From positions 93,983-157,982 of the forward strand of contig JAFVUY010000012.1 of the NCBI GenBank assembly GCA_017502465.1: 64,000 nucleotides of DNA, read 5' to 3'. The position numbers and the translations under genes were made by a program. This DNA comes from Bacilli bacterium. GTDB taxonomy: Bacteria > Bacillota_I > Bacilli_A > RFN20 > CAG-826. The notes under the pieces are model-generated. The model saw nothing but the letters and a program-made list of their open reading frames with translations, had not been told where the DNA came from and ran no database searches. The stretch's first letter is position 1, and the number at the start of each line of letters is the position of its first letter. Below, one piece after another: positions 1 to 8,255 of this stretch.

Positions 1-2
1 TT

Positions 3-1826
3 GTTTTTAAACATATTGAAAATAGACAGCAAAGTTTAAAAGATCTTTCTTTCCCTTTTGATAATTTTAGAAAAGGGCAAAAAGAATTGGCTAAATATGC
101 TTTCGGGAACGCGGAAAACGGTGGAGTTTTATTCGTAGAAGCTCCTACGGGTATTGGCAAAACCATGTCCACTCTTTATCCATATTTGAAAAGCATCTCA
201 AACAATAATGATTCCAAGATTTTTTATCTTACATCAAAAACAAGCGGAAAAGAATCCGCTGTCCACGCTTTAAATCTTCTTCAAGAAAAAGGAGCGGAAG
301 TTAATTACATTTCAGTCACAGCGAAAGAAAAAATATGTTTATGCAAGGGAAAAGGCTGCAACCCAGAGGAATGTCCTTACACTAAAAATTACTATAACAA
401 GATTCAATCTGTTCTTAGATATGCATTATTAAGCACAAATAAATTTACCAGTAATAATATTACTGAATTAGCTATTGAAAATGAAGTTTGTCCTTTCGAA
501 CTGCAACTTGATTTATCGTTATTTTGTGATGTTATTGTCTGTGATTATAACTATATGTTTGATCCTACCGCATATATGAAAAGGTACTTTGATGAAGATT
601 GTTCTAACTATCATGCTTTAATTGATGAAGCTCATAATTTAGTAGATCGTTCTAGGTCCATGTATAGCGCTTCTTTATCGTTATCTCTTTTTGAAAAAAC
701 TAGAAAATCTTTAAGGCGTTACAACAATAAAAAGGTTAAAAGTATGATTAAGCGATGCCAATTATTATTTGACGAATTCGCTCTTTTTGAACAAGGCTCC
801 ACTATTGTTGAAGAATTTAAAGATAAAATATATAAAAAACTAAATAATTTTATCAACAAATACCAAGACTTGGCGAAAGATAAAGAAAACCAAATTCCAA
901 AAGAAGTTACAGACTTATATATAGAAGTTAACACATTTTTAAAAATATCAGAATTAACTGCATCTAACTACATAAAATATGTAGAAATAGATGAAAATGA
1001 TGTAATTATTCACATTTATTGCCTCGATCCAAGTCGTTTTATTAAAGCTAGAACAAACATGATTAAGAGTGCCTTATTTTTCTCCGCTACGCTATCACCG
1101 ATTGATTATTACATTGATACGCTTGGTGGAAATCAAGACACGCCAAGATTAAAACTTCCGTCACCTTTTCCTATATCTAATCTCAAGCTTTTAATTGCTC
1201 CAAAAATTTCAATTAAATACAAAAATAGAGAAGAAAGTTATGGAAAAGTAGTTGAATATATTAAAAAGTTTGTAGGTTGCAAAACTGGTAACTATTTCGT
1301 CTATGTTCCGAGCTATCAATATTTAGATAAAATCAAAGAGTTGATTAATTTTGATGATAATTTTGACATCTATTTTCAAACTAGCGAAATGAGCGATAAT
1401 GATAAAATCTCTTTCATTAATAATTTTCAACCTAATCCGGTCAAAACGACCATTGGCTTTTGTGTTATAGGTGGAGCGTTTTCCGAAGGAATTGACCTTA
1501 TTAGCGATAGATTAATCGGAGCTGTTATTGTTGGGGTTGGCATGCCTCGAATTAATTTTGAAAGCGACCAAATCAAAGAATATTACAACAACAAAGAAAT
1601 GCCAGGGTATAACTATGCTTATACTAACCCAGGAATGAATAAAGTCATGCAGGCTGTTGGAAGAGTAATAAGAAGCGAAACTGATAAAGGTGCTGTTCTT
1701 TTAATTGATGAAAGATACACATATGCCACATATAGAAACCTTTTTAAAAGCGAATGGAAAGAATATGAATTAGTCTTTTCAAAAGAACAATTAGAGACCA
1801 AAATAACAAATTTCTTTAATAAGTAA
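3..1826 (+). CDS. Rad3/XPD-type ATP-dependent DNA helicase (5' end outside window)
   Basis: Superfamily 2 iron-sulfur helicase of the DinG/Rad3 group (COG1199), expected to unwind DNA 5' to 3' in repair or recombination. The frame is open from base 3. The in-frame TTG at 87 is inside the family's upstream Q-like motif (FRKGQKELA), so the true start lies outside the window. Seen: Walker A TGIGKT, four Cys that could hold a 4Fe-4S cluster (around KICLCKGKGC, CPFELQ and LFCDVIVCDYNYMF), a DEAH box in LIDEAHNL, and the C-terminal motif VI QAVGRVIRSE. There is no exonuclease domain in the visible part. It ends 24 bp before lepA, which has its own promoter. The role in repair is inferred from the family. 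Confidence 0.9.
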   Translation, partial: VFKHIENRQQSLKDLSFPFDNFRKGQKELAKYAFGNAENGGVLFVEAPTGIGKTMSTLYPYLKSISNNNDSKIFYLTSKTSGKESAVHALNLLQEKGAEVNYISVTAKEKICLCKGKGCNPEECPYTKNYYNKIQSVLRYALLSTNKFTSNNITELAIENEVCPFELQLDLSLFCDVIVCDYNYMFDPTAYMKRYFDEDCSNYHALIDEAHNLVDRSRSMYSASLSLSLFEKTRKSLRRYNNKKVKSMIKRCQLLFDEFALFEQGSTIVEEFKDKIYKKLNNFINKYQDLAKDKENQIPKEVTDLYIEVNTFLKISELTASNYIKYVEIDENDVIIHIYCLDPSRFIKARTNMIKSALFFSATLSPIDYYIDTLGGNQDTPRLKLPSPFPISNLKLLIAPKISIKYKNREESYGKVVEYIKKFVGCKTGNYFVYVPSYQYLDKIKELINFDDNFDIYFQTSEMSDNDKISFINNFQPNPVKTTIGFCVIGGAFSEGIDLISDRLIGAVIVGVGMPRINFESDQIKEYYNNKEMPGYNYAYTNPGMNKVMQAVGRVIRSETDKGAVLLIDERYTYATYRNLFKSEWKEYELVFSKEQLETKITNFFNK

Positions 1827-1837
1827 TTTGTAATTGA

Positions 1838-1843
1838 TATAAT
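1838..1843 (+). promoter_or_regulatory. lepA -10 box, apparently leaderless
   Basis: TATAAT preceded by TG one base upstream (extended -10, TGATATAAT). Seven bases separate it from the lepA ATG at 1851, so transcription should begin at or one base before the start codon. No Shine-Dalgarno sequence is present. The -35 region is weak. Confidence 0.6.
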
Positions 1844-1850
1844 TTCAAAT

Positions 1851-3662
1851 ATGGATTTTACACAGAAAAAAATGAGAAATTTTTCCATAATCGCTCACAT
1901 CGATCATGGAAAAAGTACACTTGCAGATAGAATATTAGAAATGACAGGAGCTATCCAAGAAAGAGATATGAAGGATCAAGTTCTTGATTCTTTAGAATTG
2001 GAAAGAGAAAGAGGAATCACAATCAAATTAAACGCTGTCACAATGCAATATAAAGCTAAAAATGGTGAAACATATATTTTTAATTTGATAGACACTCCTG
2101 GACATGTTGACTTTACTTACGAAGTATCTCGTTCCTTAGCAGCTTGTGAAGGCGCTATTTTAGTTGTTGATGCTACTCAAGGTGTAGAAGCCCAAACACT
2201 AGCAAATGTTTATTTAGCAGTTGATAATGACTTAGAATTAATGCCAGTAATCAACAAAGTTGATTTACCAAGTGCCCAACCGGATGTTGTTAAAAAAGAA
2301 ATAGAACAAAGAATTGGAATTTTAGCCGAAAACGCAGTTGAAGTTAGCGCTAAAACAGGATTTGGTGTCGATGAGTTATTGGAACGCATTGTAACTGATA
2401 TCCCCGCGCCAAGCGGAGATCCTGACGCACCATTCAAAGCCTTAATTTTTGATAGTTACTACGATTCTTATCGTGGTGTTGTTATTTTAGTACGTGTGAA
2501 AGAAGGTTCTATTAAAGTCGGAGATAAAATCTACCTTATGGCAGCTAAAAAAGAATATTTAGTTACCGAATTAGGCATTAGAACTCCTGAAGAAATTAAA
2601 ACAAAAGAACTAACATGCGGACAAGTTGGTTATATTTGTGCGCAAATCAAAGATATTCACGATGTTAGGCCTGGTGAAACGGTTACATCTTTTGAAAACC
2701 CTGCAAAAGAGGCTTTGCCTGGATATAGGGTTATTAACCCTATGGTTTATTGTGGCTTATATCCAGTCGAATCAAAAGATTATCAAAACTTAAAAGAAGC
2801 TTTAGAAAAATTGTCCCTAAACGACGCTTCTCTACAATATGTAGCAGAAACATCGCAAGCCTTAGGTTTTGGCTTTAGATGCGGCTTTTTAGGCCTACTT
2901 CACATGGATATCGTTCAAGAACGATTAGAAAGAGAATATGGTCTTGATTTGATATTAACCGCCCCTAGCGTTATTTATCACGTTCATATGACTGATGGAA
3001 CTGTCATTAATTTAGATAATCCTTCAAAATTGCCTGAAGCATCTAAAATCAATTACATCGAGGAACCATATGTTAAAGCATCAATAATGACTCCAAAAGA
3101 ATATGTGGGTCCAATTATGGAATTATGCCAAGAAAAAAGAGGTATCTATCAAACTCTAGATTATTTTGATGATACTCGTATGGTTTTAGTTTACGAAATT
3201 CCTTTATCCGAAATTGTTTACAATTTCTTTGATAAATTGAAAAGTTATACAAAAGGATACGCTTCTTTCGATTATGAATATTCTTCATATAGAAGAGGTG
3301 AACTTGCAAAATTGGATGTTTTATTAAATGGCACGATTGTCGATGCGCTTAGTTCTATTGTACATAGACCAACAGCATACCATCGTGGTGTCTCTATTAT
3401 TAGAAGGATAAAAAACGTCATTCCAAGACAACAATTTGAAATTCCAATTCAAGCAGCTATAGGCGGAAAAGTTATTGCAAGATGCGATGTTAAAGCGGTA
3501 AGAAAAGACGTTTTAGCAAAATGTTATGGCGGTGATATTTCTAGAAAGAAAAAGTTGCTTGAAAAACAAAAAGAAGGCAAAAAGAGAATGAAGAAAGTTG
3601 GATCTGTCGAGGTCCCACAAGAAGCCTTTATGTCAATTCTTTCTATCGATGATGAAGAATAG
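1851..3662 (+). CDS. lepA: Elongation factor 4 (LepA), ribosomal back-translocase GTPase
   Basis: Translational GTPase that acts on stalled or misassembling 70S ribosomes. Full length at 603 aa. G1 is AHIDHGKST, the switch I region [13 protein letters not shown]3 DTPGH and G4 NKVD are all present, followed by the EF-G-like domains and the LepA-specific C-terminal domain (basic, ending in [17 protein letters not shown]). The ATG at 1851 is chosen because it is the first in frame and gives the normal N-terminal length. An ATG at codon 8 is possible. It has no ribosome binding site and a -10 box 7 nt upstream, so its mRNA is probably leaderless. B. subtilis also places lepA upstream of hemW-hrcA. 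Confidence 0.97.
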   Translation: MDFTQKKMRNFSIIAHIDHGKSTLADRILEMTGAIQERDMKDQVLDSLELERERGITIKLNAVTMQYKAKNGETYIFNLIDTPGHVDFTYEVSRSLAACEGAILVVDATQGVEAQTLANVYLAVDNDLELMPVINKVDLPSAQPDVVKKEIEQRIGILAENAVEVSAKTGFGVDELLERIVTDIPAPSGDPDAPFKALIFDSYYDSYRGVVILVRVKEGSIKVGDKIYLMAAKKEYLVTELGIRTPEEIKTKELTCGQVGYICAQIKDIHDVRPGETVTSFENPAKEALPGYRVINPMVYCGLYPVESKDYQNLKEALEKLSLNDASLQYVAETSQALGFGFRCGFLGLLHMDIVQERLEREYGLDLILTAPSVIYHVHMTDGTVINLDNPSKLPEASKINYIEEPYVKASIMTPKEYVGPIMELCQEKRGIYQTLDYFDDTRMVLVYEIPLSEIVYNFFDKLKSYTKGYASFDYEYSSYRRGELAKLDVLLNGTIVDALSSIVHRPTAYHRGVSIIRRIKNVIPRQQFEIPIQAAIGGKVIARCDVKAVRKDVLAKCYGGDISRKKKLLEKQKEGKKRMKKVGSVEVPQEAFMSILSIDDEE

Positions 3663-3664
3663 AA

Positions 3665-3692
3665 TTAGTTAATAATTAGTAATTTTTTAGTA
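3665..3692 (+). repeat. 11-bp phased TTAGTA triple repeat (copy 1)
   Basis: TTAGTT, TTAGTA and TTAGTA begin at 3665, 3676 and 3687, each separated by five bases. It lies directly after lepA and just upstream of the promoter of the Fic-like gene. It is one of six such intergenic elements in the window. Confidence 0.6.
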
Positions 3693-3696
3693 AAAG

Positions 3697-3727
3697 TATT
3701 GTTTACAATAAATTAATGACGTATAAT
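3697..3727 (+). promoter_or_regulatory. Promoter of the Fic-like gene with palindrome over the -35
   Basis: TTGTTT (3699-3704), a 17-bp spacer, then TATAAT (3722-3727). The -35 hexamer sits inside the palindrome TATTGT-TT-ACAATA (3697-3710), a possible repressor site. The same 14-mer occurs upstream of secDF at 62608-62621. Confidence 0.55.
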
Positions 3728-3752
3728 TGAATTGTTAATAGGAGGATTGTCT

Positions 3753-5177
3753 ATGGCAGCCACAAATATTCCAGTTAGATTTACTGAAGAAAAATACGCG
3801 ACCAAACAAGAGGTTGCAAAAGAATTAAACATTCATTTTATTGACAGTATTTGGTCGACAATTTTAGCGTATAGAAGCAATTTTAATAGATACTTAACTT
3901 TAAGAACTATAGAAAACAACAGATTAACTTTTTGTTCATGCCCAACAGTTGCGGATAAGGTTAATATCATCGAAAGAAAATTAAACAATTCTTTCATTTC
4001 TTATTCAAAGATTGTTAGCAATCAACGTGACTACACCTATTTAAGAAATTATTACTTGGGTGAGTCTTTAAAAGGTTTGGCTAAAGAATATGATTTAGAT
4101 GTAACAAACGAATATTTACGCACTATCATTAGTGGCGAATTAAAAGAAATTAATCCTTCTCATAAAATTCTTTTAAATTATTATAATGCTCTTTTATATA
4201 TTGAAAACGCTTATGTCAATTCAATCGATGAAAACTTTATTGCAGAAATTTATTGCAGATTATTAGATGTTGAAGAATTAACTTCTTTCTATAGAACTAC
4301 TGAAGATAAACATCCTGAAAATAGAGTAATTATTGATCGTATTTATACAGCGGCTCCAGTGAGTTCTATTGAACCATTAATGAACACTCTTTTTGATTTT
4401 ATCAAAAATGGTTCCGTTTCTTTCGCTGTTAAAGCTTTGGTTGCCTATTACTATATTAACTATGTTAAGCCATTCCCAAAACATAATGATGAAATTGCTC
4501 TATTAACCGCTAAAGGAATTTTTGCTCATAATAGTTTATCAAGTTTTGGCGTTTTACTTCCTTTAGAAACACTTCTCTGTGAAAACGTCGAAAAGATCGC
4601 AAAGATGTTCGTGGAAGTCCAAAAAACAAGTGATATTACATATTTTGTTAATTATGGTATCAGCATTATCGATTCATTATGCGATGAAATCGCAAATCAT
4701 ATTGCGAATCTTAATGCCACAAGCTTAAAAGCAGATTTCTTCAAAGAAGATGAAGATGCAGTTTTAAACCCACAAGAAGAAAGTGAAGTTACAGAAGAAA
4801 CTTCTCAAGCAGAAGTTATTGAAGAGCCAGTTGTTGAACCTGTATCTAAAAAAGTCGAAACCAAAAAAGTTAAGTTGACACCTGTCGAACAAGAAATTGC
4901 TGTTACTTATATTCCAACAGTTTTAGATGAAAAAGAAGCATGTCGTTTAGAACAACATTTATTAGAATTAGACCCTTCTTTAAAGAAGGGAGAAGCTAAA
5001 TTCTACGCTAGACATTGCACTTTAGGCAAAAAATATACAATCGCTCAATACAAAAAAGCGATCGGATGTGTCTATGAAACAGCTAGAACTTCTATGGACC
5101 ATTTAGCAGAGCTTGGCTATTACAGAAAAGAACAATTAAAGAATAAATACGTTTATTCACCAATCCCAAGAAAATAA
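3753..5177 (+). CDS. Degenerate Fic-domain protein with C-terminal winged helix
   Basis: 474 aa from the ATG at 3753, which follows AGGAGG at 3740-3745. A TTG further upstream would place the ribosome binding site inside the protein. The middle (roughly residues 190-290) has the Fic fold pattern: a helix ending FYRTTE, then PVSSIEPLMNTLFDFI, and the helix AVKALVAYYYINY. The catalytic loop reads VKPFPKHNDEIALL instead of HPFxDGNGR, so the His, acidic residue, Gly and Arg are lost. An acidic linker (about residues 340-380) is followed by a winged-helix-like end (YTIAQYKKAIG...YYRKEQLKNKYVY). AMPylation is therefore unlikely. A DNA-binding regulator is my inference. It is followed by a small membrane protein gene 12 nt downstream. 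Confidence 0.7.
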   Translation: MAATNIPVRFTEEKYATKQEVAKELNIHFIDSIWSTILAYRSNFNRYLTLRTIENNRLTFCSCPTVADKVNIIERKLNNSFISYSKIVSNQRDYTYLRNYYLGESLKGLAKEYDLDVTNEYLRTIISGELKEINPSHKILLNYYNALLYIENAYVNSIDENFIAEIYCRLLDVEELTSFYRTTEDKHPENRVIIDRIYTAAPVSSIEPLMNTLFDFIKNGSVSFAVKALVAYYYINYVKPFPKHNDEIALLTAKGIFAHNSLSSFGVLLPLETLLCENVEKIAKMFVEVQKTSDITYFVNYGISIIDSLCDEIANHIANLNATSLKADFFKEDEDAVLNPQEESEVTEETSQAEVIEEPVVEPVSKKVETKKVKLTPVEQEIAVTYIPTVLDEKEACRLEQHLLELDPSLKKGEAKFYARHCTLGKKYTIAQYKKAIGCVYETARTSMDHLAELGYYRKEQLKNKYVYSPIPRK

Positions 5178-5189
5178 AGGAGAACATTT

Positions 5190-5432
5190 ATGAATTTACT
5201 CGCAAAATCAGTTGAACCTATTATCGTATTAGTTATTGTTATCGCTGTTGCCGGTGGTATTGCATTAGTCGCTTATCTTATTTATCGTTTTACTCATCCT
5301 AAAATCAAACAAGAAGAACAAGTTGATGAAAGAAAGGCTGCCGAAGAGGAATTAGAAAGAATTCTTCAACCAATTGAAGATGAAGAAATAGCTAAAGAGG
5401 TAGCTAACTACGTTGACGAAGAAGATGAATAA
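5190..5432 (+). CDS. Small single-pass membrane protein with acidic tail, unknown function
   Basis: 80 aa with a good ribosome binding site (AAAGGAG, 8 nt before ATG). One hydrophobic segment (about residues 9-33, VEPIIVLVIVIAVAGGIALVAYLIYRF) is followed by a charged, mostly acidic cytoplasmic tail rich in Glu, predicted helical or coiled. I do not recognise a family. It sits between the Fic-like gene and hemW, and the three form a tight + strand unit. It overlaps hemW by 8 bp, which suggests translational coupling. The topology (N-terminus out) is inferred from the basic residues just after the hydrophobic stretch. Confidence 0.7.
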   Translation: MNLLAKSVEPIIVLVIVIAVAGGIALVAYLIYRFTHPKIKQEEQVDERKAAEEELERILQPIEDEEIAKEVANYVDEEDE

Positions 5433-6525
5433 ACCAGAAAGCTTATACATTCATATACCTTTTTGTTCATCTATATGTGATTACTGCGACTTTACAAAGT
5501 TGCAGTTTTTCTCTTTTTTAGCGGATTCTTATATCGAATCTCTTTCTAAAGAGATTGAATATTATCAAATTAATAAAAAACTTAAAACAATATATATAGG
5601 CGGAGGCACTCCAAGTGTCCTGTCACTTAAGCAATTAGAAACTATATTTAACGTCTTAGATGAATATAGAAATGATGTTATTGAATTCACTGTCGAAATT
5701 AATCCCGAATCAATAAATGAAGAAAAATTGAAATTATTTAAAAAACATGGGGTTAATCGTATTTCTATGGGAGTTGAATCAACAAATGATAAGATTCTTC
5801 ACGCCATAGGAAGAAAACATACCTTTAAAGATGTTAAAAATGCGGTTAATTTAATTAGAAAATGTGGTTTTGATAATTTATCCTTAGATTTAATTTTAGG
5901 CCTTCCAAACGTCTCTATTTCTTTATTAAAGAAAGATTTAGAAAATATTATCGAGTTAAACCCTGATAATGTTTCTTGCTATTCATTAACAGTGCACGAA
6001 AACACCAAATTTTATATTAACGGAATTAAAGAACCTCCTTCAGATTTTTTAAGAGAATTATACGATCTCACAAACGAAACACTTTTAGAAAATGGCTACA
6101 TTCATTATGAAATATCATCTTGGGGTAGGAAAAATAAATTTGGCTTACATAATTTTACCTATTGGACTAACAAAACATATTATGGTCTAGGATTAGGTGC
6201 ATCTGGATATATTAACAAAACGCGTTATAAAAACACTAAAAACCTCAACAAATACTTAAAACATCAATTCATTGATGAACAAGAAGAAGTTACTTGTTCG
6301 GATGATTTAACTTATGAAATTATGTTAAATTTAAGAACTATTAACGGTCTTGATTTAACTTATTTAAAAAACAAATTCAATATCGATTTTTTAAATGATC
6401 ACAAAGACAAAATAGACAACTTTGTTTCCAAAAAATGGCTAATTTTTGATCAAAAAAATAATAAATTGATAGCTACCTATGAAGGTATGATGGTCTTAGA
6501 TCAAATTATTTTAGATTTAATTTAA
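5425..6525 (+). CDS. hemW: Radical SAM protein HemW (HemN-like, heme chaperone family)
   Basis: 366 aa. The radical SAM motif CSSICDYC (CxxxCxxC) lies at about residues 14-21 after the IHIPFC lead-in, followed by IYIGGGTPS, VEINPES, RISMGVES and LILGLPN, all typical of HemN/HemW. Older annotation calls this family oxygen-independent coproporphyrinogen oxidase. The short form without the HemN N-terminal extension is now regarded as the heme chaperone HemW. No other heme gene is in the window. I chose the ATG at 5425 (overlapping the upstream stop) over the TTG at 5413. It is followed by a terminator. Confidence 0.92.
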   Translation: MNKPESLYIHIPFCSSICDYCDFTKLQFFSFLADSYIESLSKEIEYYQINKKLKTIYIGGGTPSVLSLKQLETIFNVLDEYRNDVIEFTVEINPESINEEKLKLFKKHGVNRISMGVESTNDKILHAIGRKHTFKDVKNAVNLIRKCGFDNLSLDLILGLPNVSISLLKKDLENIIELNPDNVSCYSLTVHENTKFYINGIKEPPSDFLRELYDLTNETLLENGYIHYEISSWGRKNKFGLHNFTYWTNKTYYGLGLGASGYINKTRYKNTKNLNKYLKHQFIDEQEEVTCSDDLTYEIMLNLRTINGLDLTYLKNKFNIDFLNDHKDKIDNFVSKKWLIFDQKNNKLIATYEGMMVLDQIILDLI

Positions 6526-6552
6526 ATAATTATATTTATAAATAAGGATAAT

Positions 6553-6577
6553 AGCACTCTTCAAGGTGCTTTTTTTA
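6553..6577 (+). terminator. Rho-independent terminator after hemW
   Basis: Stem AGCAC(T)...(G)GTGCT at 6553-6570 followed by a run of seven T. Confidence 0.8.
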
Positions 6578-6581
6578 TTTT

Positions 6582-6608
6582 TTAGCACTTATTGCTTGAC
6601 ACTGCTAA
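6582..6608 (+). promoter_or_regulatory. CIRCE-like operator, upstream copy (degenerate)
   Basis: Left arm TTAGCACTT, 9-bp spacer, right arm CACTGCTAA. This is the 9-9-9 CIRCE layout, with the right arm matching GAGTGCTAA at 7 of 9 positions. It overlaps the -35 box. Confidence 0.6.
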
Positions 6609-6623
6609 TAAAAAAACTATAAT
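6596..6623 (+). promoter_or_regulatory. Sigma-A promoter of the hrcA operon
   Basis: TTGACA (6596-6601), a 16-bp spacer, then TATAAT (6618-6623). CIRCE-type operators flank it on both sides. Confidence 0.85.
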
Positions 6624-6627
6624 GGAA

Positions 6628-6654
6628 TTAGCACTTGACAGAAAAGAGTGCCAA
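6628..6654 (+). promoter_or_regulatory. CIRCE operator (HrcA binding site)
   Basis: TTAGCACTT, 9 bp, GAGTGCCAA, close to the consensus TTAGCACTC-N9-GAGTGCTAA. It lies just downstream of the -10 box and 14 bp before the hrcA start, where bound HrcA would block transcription. Confidence 0.9.
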
Positions 6655-6668
6655 AAAGGAGGTTGAAC

Positions 6669-7673
6669 ATGGAATTAAATAGAAGCGATACAATCCTTAA
6701 ATATATTGTTGAGTATTTTATTAAAACTGCTCAACCTGTTGGAAGTAAAACTCTTATCGAAGAATACCATCTTCCATATTCATCCGCGACAATCAGAAAT
6801 GAAATGTACGCATTAGAAAAGATGAACCTTATTGAAAAAACTCATACCTCAAGTGGTAGGGTGCCATCTTCATTAGGATATAAATATTATTGCGAAAAAC
6901 TAAGAGATGGAACACTTGATGAAAAGATAAAATTCTCTATTCAACAAGTTTTGGAAACAAAAACTCAATCAATTGAAGAAACTATTAAAGAAAGTTGCGA
7001 AATTATCTCGCACATGACCTCACTTGTTTCAGTCGTCTTAGGACCTAATGAAAAAACAGAAAAGCTCGCGAATATCCAATTGATAAGAGTGAATGATGAA
7101 ACCTTAACCGCGATATTTGTAACTGATACAGGTTATGTTGAAAATAAGACATTCTTAGTATCTAAGTCAATTGATGTCGAAGACATCATTAAATGCGTTA
7201 AACTTCTTAACGATAGATTAATAGGCACTCCAATTGACACCTTAGTGGAAAAAATGGAATCATTAAGACCTATTCTAAGCGAACACATTATCAATCATGA
7301 TGTTTTATATCAAGCTTTACTTCAAACATTCCTTAAATTCGCAAGTGATCGTTTACAACTTTATGGAGAAGATGAATTATTCAAACACCCAGAATTTGTT
7401 AACGATATCGACAAATTAAGAAAAGTTATTAAATTATTAGAAAAGCCAGAAACATTCAAAGATGATGAAGCTGCCGATCATGATTCAATTTCAATTAAAA
7501 TTGGTGAAGTTGAAGATGGAACGGAAATATCAATGGTTACCGCGAAGGTGAAAATTGGTAAAGAGGGTGAAAATACAATCGCTTTAGTCGGACCTACTAG
7601 AATGGATTACGACAAAGCATTAGCGGCACTTGAATATTTAATCAGTGCGTTAAATGAATACTTTAAAAAATAA
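6669..7673 (+). CDS. hrcA: Heat-inducible transcription repressor HrcA
   Basis: 334 aa. It represses the chaperone operon by binding CIRCE, and the operator is present just upstream, so it should autoregulate. The N-terminal winged helix contains YSSATIRNEMYALEKMNLIEKTHTSSGRVPS, the HrcA signature. The remainder is the GAF-like dimerisation domain. The ATG at 6669 follows AAGGAGGT with 5-nt spacing. The alternative GTG at 6648 is inside CIRCE and is rejected. It is the first gene of hrcA-grpE-dnaK-dnaJ, with 12 nt to grpE. Confidence 0.97.
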   Translation: MELNRSDTILKYIVEYFIKTAQPVGSKTLIEEYHLPYSSATIRNEMYALEKMNLIEKTHTSSGRVPSSLGYKYYCEKLRDGTLDEKIKFSIQQVLETKTQSIEETIKESCEIISHMTSLVSVVLGPNEKTEKLANIQLIRVNDETLTAIFVTDTGYVENKTFLVSKSIDVEDIIKCVKLLNDRLIGTPIDTLVEKMESLRPILSEHIINHDVLYQALLQTFLKFASDRLQLYGEDELFKHPEFVNDIDKLRKVIKLLEKPETFKDDEAADHDSISIKIGEVEDGTEISMVTAKVKIGKEGENTIALVGPTRMDYDKALAALEYLISALNEYFKK

Positions 7674-7685
7674 GGAGGTATCATA

Positions 7686-8231
7686 ATGGAAGAAGAAAAA
7701 AAAGTAGAAGAAACTTCTGAAACCGAACACACAAGTAAAAGCATAAAAAAGAAACTTGCTAGAAAAGATGAAGAAATAGCAAAATTAAAATCCGATGTCG
7801 ATCATTGGAAAAATGAATATTATCGCGCATATGCTGATACACAAAACTTAAGAAAAGAAATCGAAAAGGATTATCGCAACGCGATAAAGTATAGAGCTGA
7901 AGGCTTCATAGACACATTGCTTCCTGTCTTAGATAGCTTCCATATGGCTCTTGAAAACCCAGTGGACAATCCTGATGTTAAAAATTATTGCATCGGATTC
8001 CAATACATTTATAGAAATCTAGTCGCTGCACTAGAATCAGAGGGCGTTAGTGAGATTGCTCCAACTATTAATCAAGAATTTGACGCCAATACGATGGATG
8101 CAGTTGAAGCTAGCGAAAGTGATTTAGAACCTAATAGAGTGGTTCGAGTAATCGCAAAAGGATACAAGATTCACGATCGTCTTGTTAGACCAGCAAGAGT
8201 TATTGTATCCAAACAAAAAGAAGAAAAATAA
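7686..8231 (+). CDS. grpE: Nucleotide exchange factor GrpE
   Basis: 181 aa cochaperone that releases ADP from DnaK. The N-terminal third is charged and predicted coiled coil (about residues 20-70, ending DTQNLRKEIEKDYRNAIKY). The C-terminal beta domain carries the GrpE signature near VVRVIAKGYKIHDRLVRPARVIVSK. The ribosome binding site AAGGAGG is 7 nt before the ATG. Second gene of the HrcA-controlled operon, 24 nt before dnaK. Confidence 0.97.
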   Translation: MEEEKKVEETSETEHTSKSIKKKLARKDEEIAKLKSDVDHWKNEYYRAYADTQNLRKEIEKDYRNAIKYRAEGFIDTLLPVLDSFHMALENPVDNPDVKNYCIGFQYIYRNLVAALESEGVSEIAPTINQEFDANTMDAVEASESDLEPNRVVRVIAKGYKIHDRLVRPARVIVSKQKEEK

Positions 8232-8255
8232 TGTCAAAATAGGAGGAAAACATTT

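Noticed and set aside
6648..6668. GTG start for HrcA within the upstream sequence
   Set aside because: It lies in the CIRCE operator and before the AAGGAGGT ribosome binding site. The ATG at 6669 gives the normal HrcA start.
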